A stretch of DNA of 64,000 bases from Nostoc sp. PCC 7524 (GTDB lineage: Bacteria; Cyanobacteriota; Cyanobacteriia; Cyanobacteriales; Nostocaceae): NCBI RefSeq assembly GCF_000316645.1, contig NC_019684.1:4307501-4371500 (forward strand), written 5' to 3'. The position numbers and the translations under genes were made by a program. The first letter of the stretch is position 1, and the number at the start of each line of letters is the position of its first letter. This document shows, one piece after another, positions 53,272 through 62,902 of the stretch. The notes under the pieces were generated by a model. That model ran no database searches. It was not told the origin of the DNA and saw only the letters and a list, made by a program, of their open reading frames with translations.

Positions 53272-53517
53272 TCAGCAACCATAGCGTTTTTGATAGTAAG
53301 CCAAAATTTCCTGAACGCGTTGCCGACTCTCGGAGTTGGGTTTGCCGCTCCAAGAAATACACAAGCCTTCTATTTGACTTTGATCGTAATCAAAATGTTG
53401 AGAAGATTGGGGTATTAACTCCACTGCAACCCCCTCAACTTGACGCAAATGAGCAACGATCTCTCGATATACTGCCAAAGGTAAACCAGCAAATGCGATT
53501 TTTTCTTGAGTATCCAT
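53272..53517 (-). CDS. Small conserved-type cyanobacterial protein
   Basis: 81 residues (MDTQEKIAFAGLPLAVYREI then VAHLRQVEGVAVELIPQSSQ, ending AYYQKRYGC). Soluble, predicted alpha/beta. Its start codon lies only two bases after the stop of the PilP-like lipoprotein gene, so the two must be co-translated. I do not recognise the family. Confidence 0.75.
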   Translation of the reverse strand: MDTQEKIAFAGLPLAVYREIVAHLRQVEGVAVELIPQSSQHFDYDQSQIEGLCISWSGKPNSESRQRVQEILAYYQKRYGC

Positions 53518-53519
53518 CC

Positions 53520-54368
53520 TTATAAAGCTCCCAGCAAGACGGTACTTGAGGGTGGTGTTGTTACCGAAACCGGAGTGCTAGGAGGATTTGTAGTTGACGG
53601 TGTGGAACCGACATCTGCTTCCCCTACCATTCTGGCGACCTCAATACCGTATTGTTCCAGAATTACAATCGGATTGGAACCTTCATTCATTTCAATTCTT
53701 TTAATCAAAAGACCATTTGCCAGTCGTTGTCCTGCTTGTACATAACGGCTAGTGGTTTCGTTTGGTATTTTGATAATTGCTTGGGGTTCTTTGCCTACAA
53801 TCACGACACCAGTGACTACAACAGCCTTGGCTAAATCAGGTTGGACTGGCGGTGGTAGTACGGAAACTAAAGTGGGATGAGGGACAACTTGCGGCAACAC
53901 TTTAGGTAAGACAGCAGTTAATTTAGGTGGTTTTGCTACCTGTGTTACCTTGTTTGGGTTGACAGTATTTTTATTGGTGTTGGCATTGACATTCGACACC
54001 TGTGGTTTGGTAGCCACTGGTAGAGGCGGCAAAGATGGAACTTGTCTAGCAGGTGCATTTTGCTGCATTTCCGGGACTGTTTGCCCCACAATTTGAGCAA
54101 ATGGGTCATTCCGCCCTTTGGAAACCATAACTGCCCGTTCTGTGGCATTGGTAAGCTGAATCAAGTTAGGACTAGCTGTGGTGCGTTTTGTGTCTTTGTT
54201 ACCAGACACCACAGGGTTATTAAAAGATTGAGCTGCTGGTGGAGGGGTTTTAGCAACAGGTGCTGCTGTAGAAACAGGATTTACAACTTGTTGAGTATCT
54301 TCCGCAGCGCATCCAGCGATCGCTACAGTAACAATAGCTGCAACTATAATTTTGGTTTTTCTGCCCAT
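53520..54368 (-). CDS. PilP-like lipoprotein
   Basis: 282 residues. Lipobox (AAIVTVAIAGC), a long P/N/V-rich disordered linker with repeats (PNKVTQVAKPPKLTAVLPK), and a C-terminal domain with the pattern of PilP: GRNDPFAQIVGQ, then VVTGVVIVGKEPQAIIKIPN, YVQAGQRLANGLLIKRIEMN and ILEQYGIEVARMV. PilP joins the type IV pilus secretin to the inner-membrane alignment complex, and cyanobacterial SigF controls pilus genes, so its place next to sigF is meaningful. It is 159 bases after sigF on the same strand. Confidence 0.7.
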   Translation of the reverse strand: MGRKTKIIVAAIVTVAIAGCAAEDTQQVVNPVSTAAPVAKTPPPAAQSFNNPVVSGNKDTKRTTASPNLIQLTNATERAVMVSKGRNDPFAQIVGQTVPEMQQNAPARQVPSLPPLPVATKPQVSNVNANTNKNTVNPNKVTQVAKPPKLTAVLPKVLPQVVPHPTLVSVLPPPVQPDLAKAVVVTGVVIVGKEPQAIIKIPNETTSRYVQAGQRLANGLLIKRIEMNEGSNPIVILEQYGIEVARMVGEADVGSTPSTTNPPSTPVSVTTPPSSTVLLGAL

Positions 54369-54527
54369 TAGCTGTTCTCAAAAGCTATAGGAAAATTGAT
54401 TGGTGGAAATTCACAATACCTATGTTTAAGGCAAAGCGTTGTTACCTTTATAACCTAATTTTCTAAAATTCAAGGGTTGTCTTTAGCACTAATATTTCAG
54501 CATAAATGCTGTGGACTTAATCAAAAC

Positions 54528-55304
54528 TTAATCATCCGCCACACACATCAGATGTTTCAACAAGTCCAGCCCTTTTTTAACTCTTCGGGAAACTGTAACT
54601 ACACTAATCCCCAAGTGTTCTGCTACTTGCTTTTGGGTTAGATCCTGCAAAAATACACACTCCAAAACCTCACGGGTGCGTTGTTCTAGCTGAAACAGTG
54701 CTTGTTGCAGACGAATTTGGTCTTCTTGTGCCAACTGAAAACTACGGTAGTGGTTGTCAGGAACTAATTCTCCCAGACTTGTCGCTCCTTCTTCGCCCTC
54801 TTGTACTGGTACATCCAGACTGAGAGGCGAACGATTCACCCATGCTAATTTGATATCCTGCCATTCGTCTGGGGAAATTTCTAGTGCAGCTGCTAATTCG
54901 GAGTCTGTGGGTTGGCGATTATATTGTTCGCGCAAAGACCGGGAAACCCCTATAGCCCGTTGTTGTATGGCTAAATAGCGTCTGGGAATTCGTACCGTCA
55001 CACCCTTATCTCGGAGATAGTGTTGAATTTCACCCCGAATATAGGGAATAGCAAAAGAACTGAAAGCGTGTCCTTTAGCAATTTCAAATCTTTCAATTGC
55101 CCGAATTAAACCCAGACAACCAACCTGAACTAAGTCATCATAACTTTCACGACATTGATTCATCCAATAGTGAGCTTCTTTTCTTACCAGTCCAAAATTA
55201 AGTTGTACCAGTTGATTGCGAACAGTTTCTGAGCGAGATTGTTGATATTCTCGCAATAACTGCCAAATTTCATACTTTAGTTCGTTGGTAGCTGTGGTAG
55301 GCAT
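54528..55304 (-). CDS. sigF: RNA polymerase sigma factor SigF (group 3)
   Basis: 258 residues. Regions 2, 3 and 4 are all present: LVQVGCLGLIRAIERFEIAK (2.4 area), GVTVRIPRRYLAIQQRAIGV (3.0), and KQVAEHLGISVVTVSRRVKK (4.2 helix-turn-helix). The size and the absence of region 1.1 fit the SigB/F/G class. In cyanobacteria SigF drives type IV pilus and motility genes (hormogonia in Nostoc). It is followed by a PilP-like gene and is about 750 bases downstream of psbO, as I remember for Nostoc sp. PCC 7120. Confidence 0.92.
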   Translation of the reverse strand: MPTTATNELKYEIWQLLREYQQSRSETVRNQLVQLNFGLVRKEAHYWMNQCRESYDDLVQVGCLGLIRAIERFEIAKGHAFSSFAIPYIRGEIQHYLRDKGVTVRIPRRYLAIQQRAIGVSRSLREQYNRQPTDSELAAALEISPDEWQDIKLAWVNRSPLSLDVPVQEGEEGATSLGELVPDNHYRSFQLAQEDQIRLQQALFQLEQRTREVLECVFLQDLTQKQVAEHLGISVVTVSRRVKKGLDLLKHLMCVADD

Positions 55305-56057
55305 AGCACCGGGTTTATTGACTAAACAATCAACTACTCGCTTTTAAACCAGGCTGCGATCGCGCGATATCAAAACAAATATCATGCTATATGCCCCAGA
55401 CAAATTTATAGTTAAGTTACATTTTTGATGAGCAAAATGCTCAGGGGCAGACAATCGAGCAAAATTTAAATCAGCGAAAATGGTTTTGTATTCTAATTTA
55501 TTGTGGTTGTTTGATGCAGCTTTGATTAAACTACATAGAGCCAAAATATAAAATTTTTGGCGAAATTTAAAACCGCGATTGTACCTAACTTAGTTTATGA
55601 ATAATCAGTTTGACTCCTCACTATATTTTGGTAAGTTGTAGGACATAATTTCTCAGTAAAGTTACTAGCAATTCATCTAATCTTTAAATCTACTCAGTGG
55701 ATTCGGCGTAAATCAACATAGTTATTTCAGTCTCTTGTAAATCTTCAAGAGTAGCCAGAACAACTTATGACTAGATCATGATTACTGAGAAATGAAAAAA
55801 AATTTACCTTCTTTAGATTGGCTGAAATATTTAGTGGTCATTCAATTGGTAACTAGGAATATCAGGAGTAATTTCAGTTAATAAAAAAAGGGCTAACAGC
55901 CCTTTTTTATAGATCAGTCTATTTTCACTTAGATCGAAGGAGTAAAAACCCATTTACCCCCAAGTAACTAGGGGATAAACGAGTGAATTCTCAAGACGTA
56001 AGTTGCTAGGTACAGAATTTTGTCCTGAATGCTAACCACTGGCAGCAATCAGAAGAT
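55305..56057. other. Gene-free region between psbO and sigF
   Basis: 753 bases. Holds the psbO terminator at 55883-55908 and, at the left end, the sigF promoter region with a HIP1-like GCGATCGCGCG. Only short unconvincing frames. Confidence 0.55.
55883..55908 (-). terminator. psbO terminator
   Basis: AAAAAAAGGGCT and AGCCCTTTTTT around a 3-base loop (AAC); on the minus strand the hairpin is followed by seven T. A textbook factor-independent terminator, 150 bases after the psbO stop. Confidence 0.9.
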
Positions 56058-56891
56058 TTAGCCACGGTTGGGTTCGACCCTAGCGTAAAATAGACCGCGA
56101 ATTTTGACTTCTTTGGGTTCATCTGCACCTAAATCGGTATCAGATGGTTGATTGCTCTCGAAAGTACCAGCAATTTCACCACTAGAGCTATCCACTTTAG
56201 CTACTTGGAGAGAAATTTTGCCGTTGAGAATTTCAGCGCGCTTAACGTTAGCACGGGTTAGTTCTTCGTCATCGGCCTGAGCTGGAAGAGCGACAGCATT
56301 ATCATAGCCGCTAACAATACCACGACCTTTCGGATCTAAGAAAGCAGCACCACGATAGGAAGGTACTTTAAAAGAGCCTTCAAAGTCTGTGGAAGTATTC
56401 ACACTGGTTAAACCAGGTTGTGTTTGAGCAACTAAGCCTTTAATGGTGAACAGGAAAGGTACTCGCTCACCACCAGGTAGCTGCACGGTAATAGCTTGGA
56501 AATCCAAACCATCATTTTCTACAAAAGTCAAGCTGTTATCTGGGTTAATCTTCAGATCACCGGAAACTTGGTCAATGGTAGAAGTGTATCTGGTTAACAA
56601 CTTGCCAGCCACAAATTCTGCTGCTTGGCGTTTATTTGCAGGTTCTTCTTTAACGAAGAAATTGGTTGGTTCCAAGCAGAGTTCTTTAATGGCATAGGAT
56701 TGGCTAGAATCCAGAGGAATTGAACCACGGCTTGTTTCTGCCAGTTGGGGGCATTTGTTAGCCAAGCCAGTGCCTCGGATTTGTTCATAAGTGAGTACAT
56801 CTCTACTGCTAGCGGTGGGAGCATCACTACAAGCAGTGATTAGCCCCAAACACAAAGCCAAGAATGCAACAATTAAAGCGCGATACCTCAT
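56058..56891 (-). CDS. psbO: Photosystem II manganese-stabilising protein
   Basis: 277 residues. Lumenal extrinsic PSII subunit that stabilises the Mn4CaO5 cluster. Signal peptide MRYRALIVAFLALCLGLITA with a Cys right after it, then LTYEQIRGTGLANKCPQL, LCLEPTNFFVKEEP (conserved Cys pair), LPGGERVPFLFTIKGL, GSFKVPSYRGAAFLDPKGRG and KIRGLFYARVEP. I start at 56891 because GAGGT lies just upstream; the frame to 56909 only adds six residues. Confidence 0.97.
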   Translation of the reverse strand: MRYRALIVAFLALCLGLITACSDAPTASSRDVLTYEQIRGTGLANKCPQLAETSRGSIPLDSSQSYAIKELCLEPTNFFVKEEPANKRQAAEFVAGKLLTRYTSTIDQVSGDLKINPDNSLTFVENDGLDFQAITVQLPGGERVPFLFTIKGLVAQTQPGLTSVNTSTDFEGSFKVPSYRGAAFLDPKGRGIVSGYDNAVALPAQADDEELTRANVKRAEILNGKISLQVAKVDSSSGEIAGTFESNQPSDTDLGADEPKEVKIRGLFYARVEPNRG

Positions 56892-57281
56892 GGTCAACCT
56901 CAATGTCAAAAATTATTAATATCTAAAGGGTTTGGGCTGGTGAATGAACAAATTTGTTTCCAGAGAGAAGTACGTACTCTCATGAACACGAAACTGGTTG
57001 TGCTTCGCGTTTTGCCAGTGCTGTAGGCATTGGCAGCGTCGCTCCAGTCGTTTTGTATTATGTATGTGTCACTACTACATACAGCCCATAGCTTTATAGG
57101 GAAATCAGCCAGATCATACGATTTTTTTTAACTCAAAATCAAAGCTCTCTAAATCTCAACCCAGTAGCTTTGATCTCATCTAGCTATCGTTGAGTCTGTG
57201 GGAAGCGTCACTGCTCATCTAATTGACAGCCCACAATCTCCGGTAAATTTGAGGAGACATAATTTTCACGGAGTAGATTGC
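56892..57281. other. Divergent region psbO / small orphan
   Basis: 390 bases with no gene. Includes the strong psbO promoter region, and a GAGGAGACAT sequence around 57251 before the orphan gene. No repeats of note. Confidence 0.5.
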
Positions 57282-57644
57282 ATGAACAAAAACAATGGTT
57301 CCGAATCAGCACATTTGCCCGAAAAACTGCACAAAATTGCTGCTGTGGTGCATGATGTAGCCCAGGGCTATCAAGGAGATGTTATGGCTCTTTTACAATT
57401 GCTACGCCAGTTAGAGCAGCTACACCGGGAAATCCGAGATGGTGCTTTTCAGGAGAGTTTGCCTAATAATCGTCAGCACCTTTACGCACTACTGAAAGAT
57501 ATTGAGTCTGAGGGTGGTTGGCCTTATATTGAGCGCATGAGGCTACAGGCGTTTTTAAGGAATTTTTTACTAGAAGCAATTGATGAAGACAGCCCACAGG
57601 ACAATAGTGATGATATGTTAAGTGGCGATCGCTCCTTCACTTAG
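57282..57644 (+). CDS. Small cyanobacterial protein of unknown function
   Basis: 120 residues from the ATG at 57282 (MNKNNGSESAHLPEKLHKIA), which has GGAG eight bases upstream; the longer frame from 57198 is not needed. Mostly helical: VVHDVAQGYQGDVMALLQLL, QLEQLHREIRDGAFQESLPN, LYALLKDIESEGGWPYIERM. Acidic C-terminus. I do not recognise it. It converges on the STAND gene with only 37 bases between. Confidence 0.7.
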   Translation: MNKNNGSESAHLPEKLHKIAAVVHDVAQGYQGDVMALLQLLRQLEQLHREIRDGAFQESLPNNRQHLYALLKDIESEGGWPYIERMRLQAFLRNFLLEAIDEDSPQDNSDDMLSGDRSFT

Positions 57645-57681
57645 CTATCTAAATACATGAGTTGACAGTGGAATAACTGAT

Positions 57682-60600
57682 CTAAATTCTGTGGCGAAAA
57701 TCATCACAAAGTGAGCGATCGCGCTCTTCTAAATTGCTGTTATGTTTCAGGTAATTATTTACCCAAATGCAACTACGAGATAGTAAGTCATCAATATCTA
57801 AATTCCACAAAATGATCGTGTTGTCATCACTAGCTGATGCTAGGGTTTGACCATCAGGGCTAAAACTGACACTTAATACGGGGGAATGATGACCGTTGAG
57901 GGTCTTAATCAATTTACCCTCACGACTCCATAACTTGACTGTGCTGTCCCAATTAGCAGAGGCGAGTATTTCACCATTGGGACTAAAAGTTACACCATTG
58001 ACACTATCACTGTAACCTTTTAATAAGGTTTGTAACAAAGTTCCATCTCGTCGCCATAATCTTACTGTATTGTCCCAGCCCGCAGAAGCTAGCAATTGCC
58101 CAGTGGGACTAAAACTCACACCTAATACCCAGCTATCATGAGGGGCAAGAGTTTTGATTAAAGTTCCATCTCGTCCCCAAAGTTTAACTGTTTTGTCATC
58201 ACTGGCAGAAGCTAAAACCTGCCCATCAGGACTGAAACTCACACTGTTGACTCGTTCCTGATGTGCTACTAAGGTTTTGAGCAAAGTACCATCACGCTTC
58301 CACAGTTTGACTGTCTGATCTCTACTCGCTGATGCTAATAAATCACCATCAGGGCTGAAAGCAAGACTCATCACACCATCATTGTGTCCTTGAAGAGTCT
58401 TCAAGAGAGTACCATCAAGACTCCACAGTTTTATAGTTCGGTCGTAACTTCCAGAGGCTAAAATTTCCCCTTTGGGATCAATACTCACAGTATTAACAAC
58501 ATCCGTATGACCCACCAAAGTTTTGTCAAGGTGTGTTTTGGTCTTACCGTGACTAGAAGCTCGTCGCCACAGTTTCACGGTGCGATCGCGACTCCCAGAA
58601 GCTAACGTCCGACCATCAGGACTCCAAGCTACGCTCAACACCCGATCTTGATGACCCCGTAACACAGGTAGAGCAGCAGTTTCCAAACTCCAGATTTTTA
58701 CACTTTTGTCATAGCTACCTGATGCTAGGGTTTTATTATCGGGACTAAACACCACGCTAACAACAGCATCACTATGTCCTTTGAAAGTTTTGATGAATGT
58801 GCCAGCTTGGCTCCAGAGGTTGATGGTATTGTCATCGCTGGCAGAAGCTAACTTTTGACTATCCGTGCTAAAATTGAGGCTCCATACTGTGCTGGTGTGC
58901 TGCTGGAGGGTTTTATAAGCTTGGACTTCCAGAACATCTTGATTAGTGCTATCTACTTGCCAAAGTTGGATGGTCTTATCTCGTCCAGCTGAGGCTAGCA
59001 TCTTACCATCTGGGCTGAAAGTCACTACAGTCACACCCAACTTATGTCCATGCAAAGTGTTGACTAAACTACCATCTCGTCGCCAAATTTTCACCGTTCT
59101 ATCTTCACCAGCTGAAGCCATAAATCGGCCATCAGGGCTGAAGCTGACCCAATTCACCGCTCCTTCATGTCCCTTGAGTGTTTTGACTAAGCTACCGTCT
59201 CGTCGCCAGAGTTTAATGGTTTTATCTTTACTGGCAGTTGCTATTAACTCTCCATCAGGACTGAAAGTAACGTTATAAACCCAATCTCCGACTGTGGTGA
59301 GGAGAAGAGATGGTTTTTGGTCAAACAAACCCGTTGTCGGGTTCCTGCGCCATAGTTGTACGGTTTTGTCGAGGCTGGCTGAAGCTAAACTCTGACCATC
59401 CGAGCTAAAACTAACGCTGGTGACAGCACTTTTATGACCTGGAAGAGTTTGCACTAAAGTGCCATCAGGATGCCATATCTTGACGGTCTGGTCGGTGCTT
59501 GCTGATGCCAATAACTTACCGTCAGGGCTAAACGCCACACCCCAAACAATATCAGTGTGACTTTCCAAGCGATTTAACTCTGCCACTCCATAAACTGCCT
59601 GTTGTAATGCTGTCACCACTCGCATTTGGGTTTCTGGGAGAATTTCGCGTGTTTGTTTCAGTTTTTTCCAAGCCCGCAAACTTTCTAATAGGGCATCAAA
59701 TTGTTGATTAGAAGTGTATAGGGCTTCACTAGATGCAGCGATCGCACTGATTTGCAAATTAATTTCGCTGCGTTCAGCCCGTACTGTTTGCATTTGCGCT
59801 ACTCTTTTTTGCAAGTCAGCCTGCCACCACAAGGAAGCAACTGTACTCCCCATAATTGCCAGTAATACCCCTGCTATGCGTGCTTCTCGCAATCGCTTCC
59901 GTAAAACTAAATTGAGTTGCTCTTGAGACAGTTTTTGAGCTACTTCAGCTTCCTTTTTTTCACATCTCACTTTCTCTAATTCGGCAACTATCCCGTAATT
60001 ATTTCTTCGCCGAATTGGTTCTACTAAATAGTCATGTACTAACTGGTAGTGAGAACCTGATGCTTCTCGCCAGTGTAATATTAAACCTGAACCAACTAAA
60101 ATCTCTAAAATTAACTCCCAAACCGCATCAAACTCTGATGTGACATCCAGATGCTTTTTGATAGCGCCAACAAAATCAGATTTATTTTTTAACGGACGTG
60201 TACCTTTTTCATCAGTTAATTCAAATAATAATTTCCAACTTAAATCTTCGTTTTCTGAACCACAATCTTGAATAACCTCTTCCAGCCATCGTTCTACTAA
60301 TTTTTCTGAACCACCAGAGAGTTTGTATTGTTCTAATGTAGTAATGTTTTCCGCTTGTAGTTGCGCCCCAACTATTTGTAATTCAATAGGATGAATTTCT
60401 CCCCGTTCTCCTGCTAAATCTTGTACCAATGTATTAATTAATTCTTCTCCCATTTTATAGTGGGAATATTGAGTGAAACTACGAATTATTCCTAGGGTAT
60501 CTTGAATCGAAAAATTACCTAAATAATAACGAATATCTTTATCTAAAATATTTTCATTAATTATTCCCAAATCATATAAATCATCTTGGCTAATTTGACT

Positions 60601-62667
60601 TAAACGTTCAAACTCTAATAGATAATGCAAATAATCCTCTCGCAATGAAATAATGGTTTTGATATAGGGAATATTTAAGCATTCACTCAAAAAATGATAA
60701 AAATTAATTCTTTGGCAAGAACCACTGAGAAAAAAGAATTCTTCAAATTGGTCAAAAATCAGAATGATAATGTAATTGCGTTCAGCAGCTAATCGAAGTT
60801 TTTCCAGAAGAATCATAGGCGTAAATTCTGTAGCACTCGATATATCTGTCTGTGCTAATGCCTGATTAATGCAATGCCCTAAAGCTGTCACCCAATCAGT
60901 ATATACTGATAAAACTATGGGTACAGGAATCCGTTCACCGATCACTTTTCCTCTTAAAGCTGGTACTAAACCTGCTTTGAGAATGGAACTTTTGCCAACT
61001 CCTGAAGGCCCATGAACTACTGTAAGTTTATAATCAGCACGGGTAATTCTTTCTATTAAGCGATTGATATCTTGTTGCCGTCCTGATGCAGCTATTTCTT
61101 GGGCTATCTCTTCTGGAATAGATGTAATTTGTTGTGGTTCTACTGCGGGGTTAATTCTATAGCGTTGTGGTTGTAATTGACTAGCACCAATGAAAGCACG
61201 AAAGCCATACTGGTGTTCTAATTGAATTTTTTCTTGCTTCAGTTTAAATGCTTCTAGATAGTCATGACGCGCTGTAAAATAAAGCGATCGCAGTTCTTCT
61301 AAAATTTCTAAATATAGTGCAGGTTCGTATTGGAGTTCACAAACTACTTTTGCCCATTCTAAATTATTAATAGCTTCTTCTCGCTCTCCTAAATTCAACT
61401 GTGTTCGTGCCAGTAATAACAGATACCAACTTTCCTGATGTCTAGGTATATCTGTTGCTTGTTCTGCGATCAAAAGAGCTGTATTAGCTAGTTCATGAGC
61501 TAGTATCCAATTCGATTCGGCAATGGCTACAGCTGCTAAAAAACCGTAATCTTGAGCAATTTGTGCTGATTCACCATAAGTTTTATGTAATTGTAAGGAC
61601 TTTTGGCTTAAATATTTTAATTTATCCCAGACTTGTAAACGTTGCAATATTTCACAAGCAGAGACAATAAATTTAGCAACCAAATCCTCTCTTTCTGCCT
61701 TTTCTAATATCTCCAGACATTGCTGAAACCACAGTAAGGAATGTTGCCAATAGCTTAGATTAGAACCACGATGTAAATCTGCCATCCGGCGATAACATAG
61801 ACCAATGTGAAATAAGATGATAGATTGCCAAATCTCATGAGAATAATTAGGCTGAACAGTTCCTAATTCTATTATTTTTTTTGCTTCCTGCTGCCATAAT
61901 GATAGGCTTTTTTGATAATGCGATAAGGCACTATTAATTTGATCATTAGCATATTTATCTCTTCCCAAAACAAATTCTAAGCTAGCTTCTAGACCAGGTT
62001 CTAATTGCACACCATACAAACGCAGCAAATCATTACGAGCTGATTCAATTTCATGACGTTGTTGAGATTTGGGATCGAGATCAAGAGCAGCATTAGAGAT
62101 AAATTTGTTAGCACCTATTTCTAAAACTTTCGCAAATAAAGATTTTGTTTCTTGTCGAATCAAGGCAATTAAATCTTCTTTGTCCATTTCAATTTTGATA
62201 GTGGTTGCAGCCCAGCTTTTAAAATCTGGTGCTAACCTAGAAAGTAATGATGCTACTTCATCTTGTAACCATAAAACTACTGGGAATGGGAAACTAGCTG
62301 CATAAATATCTCTGGCTTGGTTAATACCAATCAATAAATCATCAAGAGCAATAACTGATTCTAGACCAAACACCATGACGGCTGATGGTAAGGAATCCAT
62401 AGCCACAGAAGGATGATCTAAGAATAATTGTGAAATAATTGTTGTATGTAAGGCATTAGTTGATGGTTGCAGAAAAATTTCTCTAATATTGATATCTTTG
62501 CTGAGAGAGCGTACTTCATCTAGCATTCGCTCTCGTAAATGACTATAGTTACAACGAATTAAAATGAGAGCAAATTGGTTTTGAGAAAGATTGATAGACC
62601 GAATCAATCTTTGTAAAGATTGTTGATTATTATTGGCGATCGCTGTTGTTAATTGGCATTGAGTCAT
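57682..62667 (-). CDS. STAND NTPase with 14 WD40 repeats
   Basis: 1661 residues. About 1-190: an unrecognised alpha/beta domain (LTTAIANNNQQSLQRLIRSI). 230-480: helical TPR-like repeats. 520-900: nSTAND1-type NTPase with Walker A VHGPSGVGKSS (residues 551-561) and Walker B ILIFDQFEEF. Then a probable membrane helix (AGVLLAIMGSTVASLWW) and a charged coiled coil. From about 1070 to the end: 14 WD40 repeats of the GH…V…SFSPDG…LASAS.D.TVKLW type, enough for two seven-bladed propellers. Such proteins are signal-responsive scaffolds. The ATG at 62667 is preferred over 62718 because the extra codons run into the palindrome at 62705-62735. Confidence 0.88.
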   Translation of the reverse strand: MTQCQLTTAIANNNQQSLQRLIRSINLSQNQFALILIRCNYSHLRERMLDEVRSLSKDINIREIFLQPSTNALHTTIISQLFLDHPSVAMDSLPSAVMVFGLESVIALDDLLIGINQARDIYAASFPFPVVLWLQDEVASLLSRLAPDFKSWAATTIKIEMDKEDLIALIRQETKSLFAKVLEIGANKFISNAALDLDPKSQQRHEIESARNDLLRLYGVQLEPGLEASLEFVLGRDKYANDQINSALSHYQKSLSLWQQEAKKIIELGTVQPNYSHEIWQSIILFHIGLCYRRMADLHRGSNLSYWQHSLLWFQQCLEILEKAEREDLVAKFIVSACEILQRLQVWDKLKYLSQKSLQLHKTYGESAQIAQDYGFLAAVAIAESNWILAHELANTALLIAEQATDIPRHQESWYLLLLARTQLNLGEREEAINNLEWAKVVCELQYEPALYLEILEELRSLYFTARHDYLEAFKLKQEKIQLEHQYGFRAFIGASQLQPQRYRINPAVEPQQITSIPEEIAQEIAASGRQQDINRLIERITRADYKLTVVHGPSGVGKSSILKAGLVPALRGKVIGERIPVPIVLSVYTDWVTALGHCINQALAQTDISSATEFTPMILLEKLRLAAERNYIIILIFDQFEEFFFLSGSCQRINFYHFLSECLNIPYIKTIISLREDYLHYLLEFERLSQISQDDLYDLGIINENILDKDIRYYLGNFSIQDTLGIIRSFTQYSHYKMGEELINTLVQDLAGERGEIHPIELQIVGAQLQAENITTLEQYKLSGGSEKLVERWLEEVIQDCGSENEDLSWKLLFELTDEKGTRPLKNKSDFVGAIKKHLDVTSEFDAVWELILEILVGSGLILHWREASGSHYQLVHDYLVEPIRRRNNYGIVAELEKVRCEKKEAEVAQKLSQEQLNLVLRKRLREARIAGVLLAIMGSTVASLWWQADLQKRVAQMQTVRAERSEINLQISAIAASSEALYTSNQQFDALLESLRAWKKLKQTREILPETQMRVVTALQQAVYGVAELNRLESHTDIVWGVAFSPDGKLLASASTDQTVKIWHPDGTLVQTLPGHKSAVTSVSFSSDGQSLASASLDKTVQLWRRNPTTGLFDQKPSLLLTTVGDWVYNVTFSPDGELIATASKDKTIKLWRRDGSLVKTLKGHEGAVNWVSFSPDGRFMASAGEDRTVKIWRRDGSLVNTLHGHKLGVTVVTFSPDGKMLASAGRDKTIQLWQVDSTNQDVLEVQAYKTLQQHTSTVWSLNFSTDSQKLASASDDNTINLWSQAGTFIKTFKGHSDAVVSVVFSPDNKTLASGSYDKSVKIWSLETAALPVLRGHQDRVLSVAWSPDGRTLASGSRDRTVKLWRRASSHGKTKTHLDKTLVGHTDVVNTVSIDPKGEILASGSYDRTIKLWSLDGTLLKTLQGHNDGVMSLAFSPDGDLLASASRDQTVKLWKRDGTLLKTLVAHQERVNSVSFSPDGQVLASASDDKTVKLWGRDGTLIKTLAPHDSWVLGVSFSPTGQLLASAGWDNTVRLWRRDGTLLQTLLKGYSDSVNGVTFSPNGEILASANWDSTVKLWSREGKLIKTLNGHHSPVLSVSFSPDGQTLASASDDNTIILWNLDIDDLLSRSCIWVNNYLKHNSNLEERDRSLCDDFRHRI

Positions 62668-62704
62668 AAAAACACAATTAAATAGATAAAAATCATTACA
62701 GCAT

Positions 62705-62735
62705 AATTTAAAAGGCATATTATGCCTTTTAAATT
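62705..62735. terminator. Perfect 14-bp palindrome between the two NTPase genes
   Basis: AATTTAAAAGGCAT (62705-62718) and its exact inverse ATGCCTTTTAAATT (62722-62735), loop ATT. AT flanks fit a terminator of the upstream ATPase gene; it could also be an operator of the STAND gene, whose leader it touches. Confidence 0.6.
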
Positions 62736-62902
62736 GCTATTACCCATATGTTGCAAATATGAGAATATGTATTACCAAAAAACCAGATATTTGCTTTTTA
62801 GCGTATCTATATCAATTTAAAAACATCCTCTTTCAAACTTCCATAAAGTTTAGTCCTGTCAGTTTGAATTTTGAATGTTGAGTTGCCAAAGTTATTGTTT
62901 TA

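Noticed and set aside
53226..53525. A plus-strand gene opposite the 81-codon gene
   Set aside because: It is the reverse-strand shadow of the minus-strand gene that is tightly coupled to the PilP-like gene.
55344..55544. A 66-codon gene upstream of sigF
   Set aside because: No start context and no conserved features; it overlaps the sigF promoter region.
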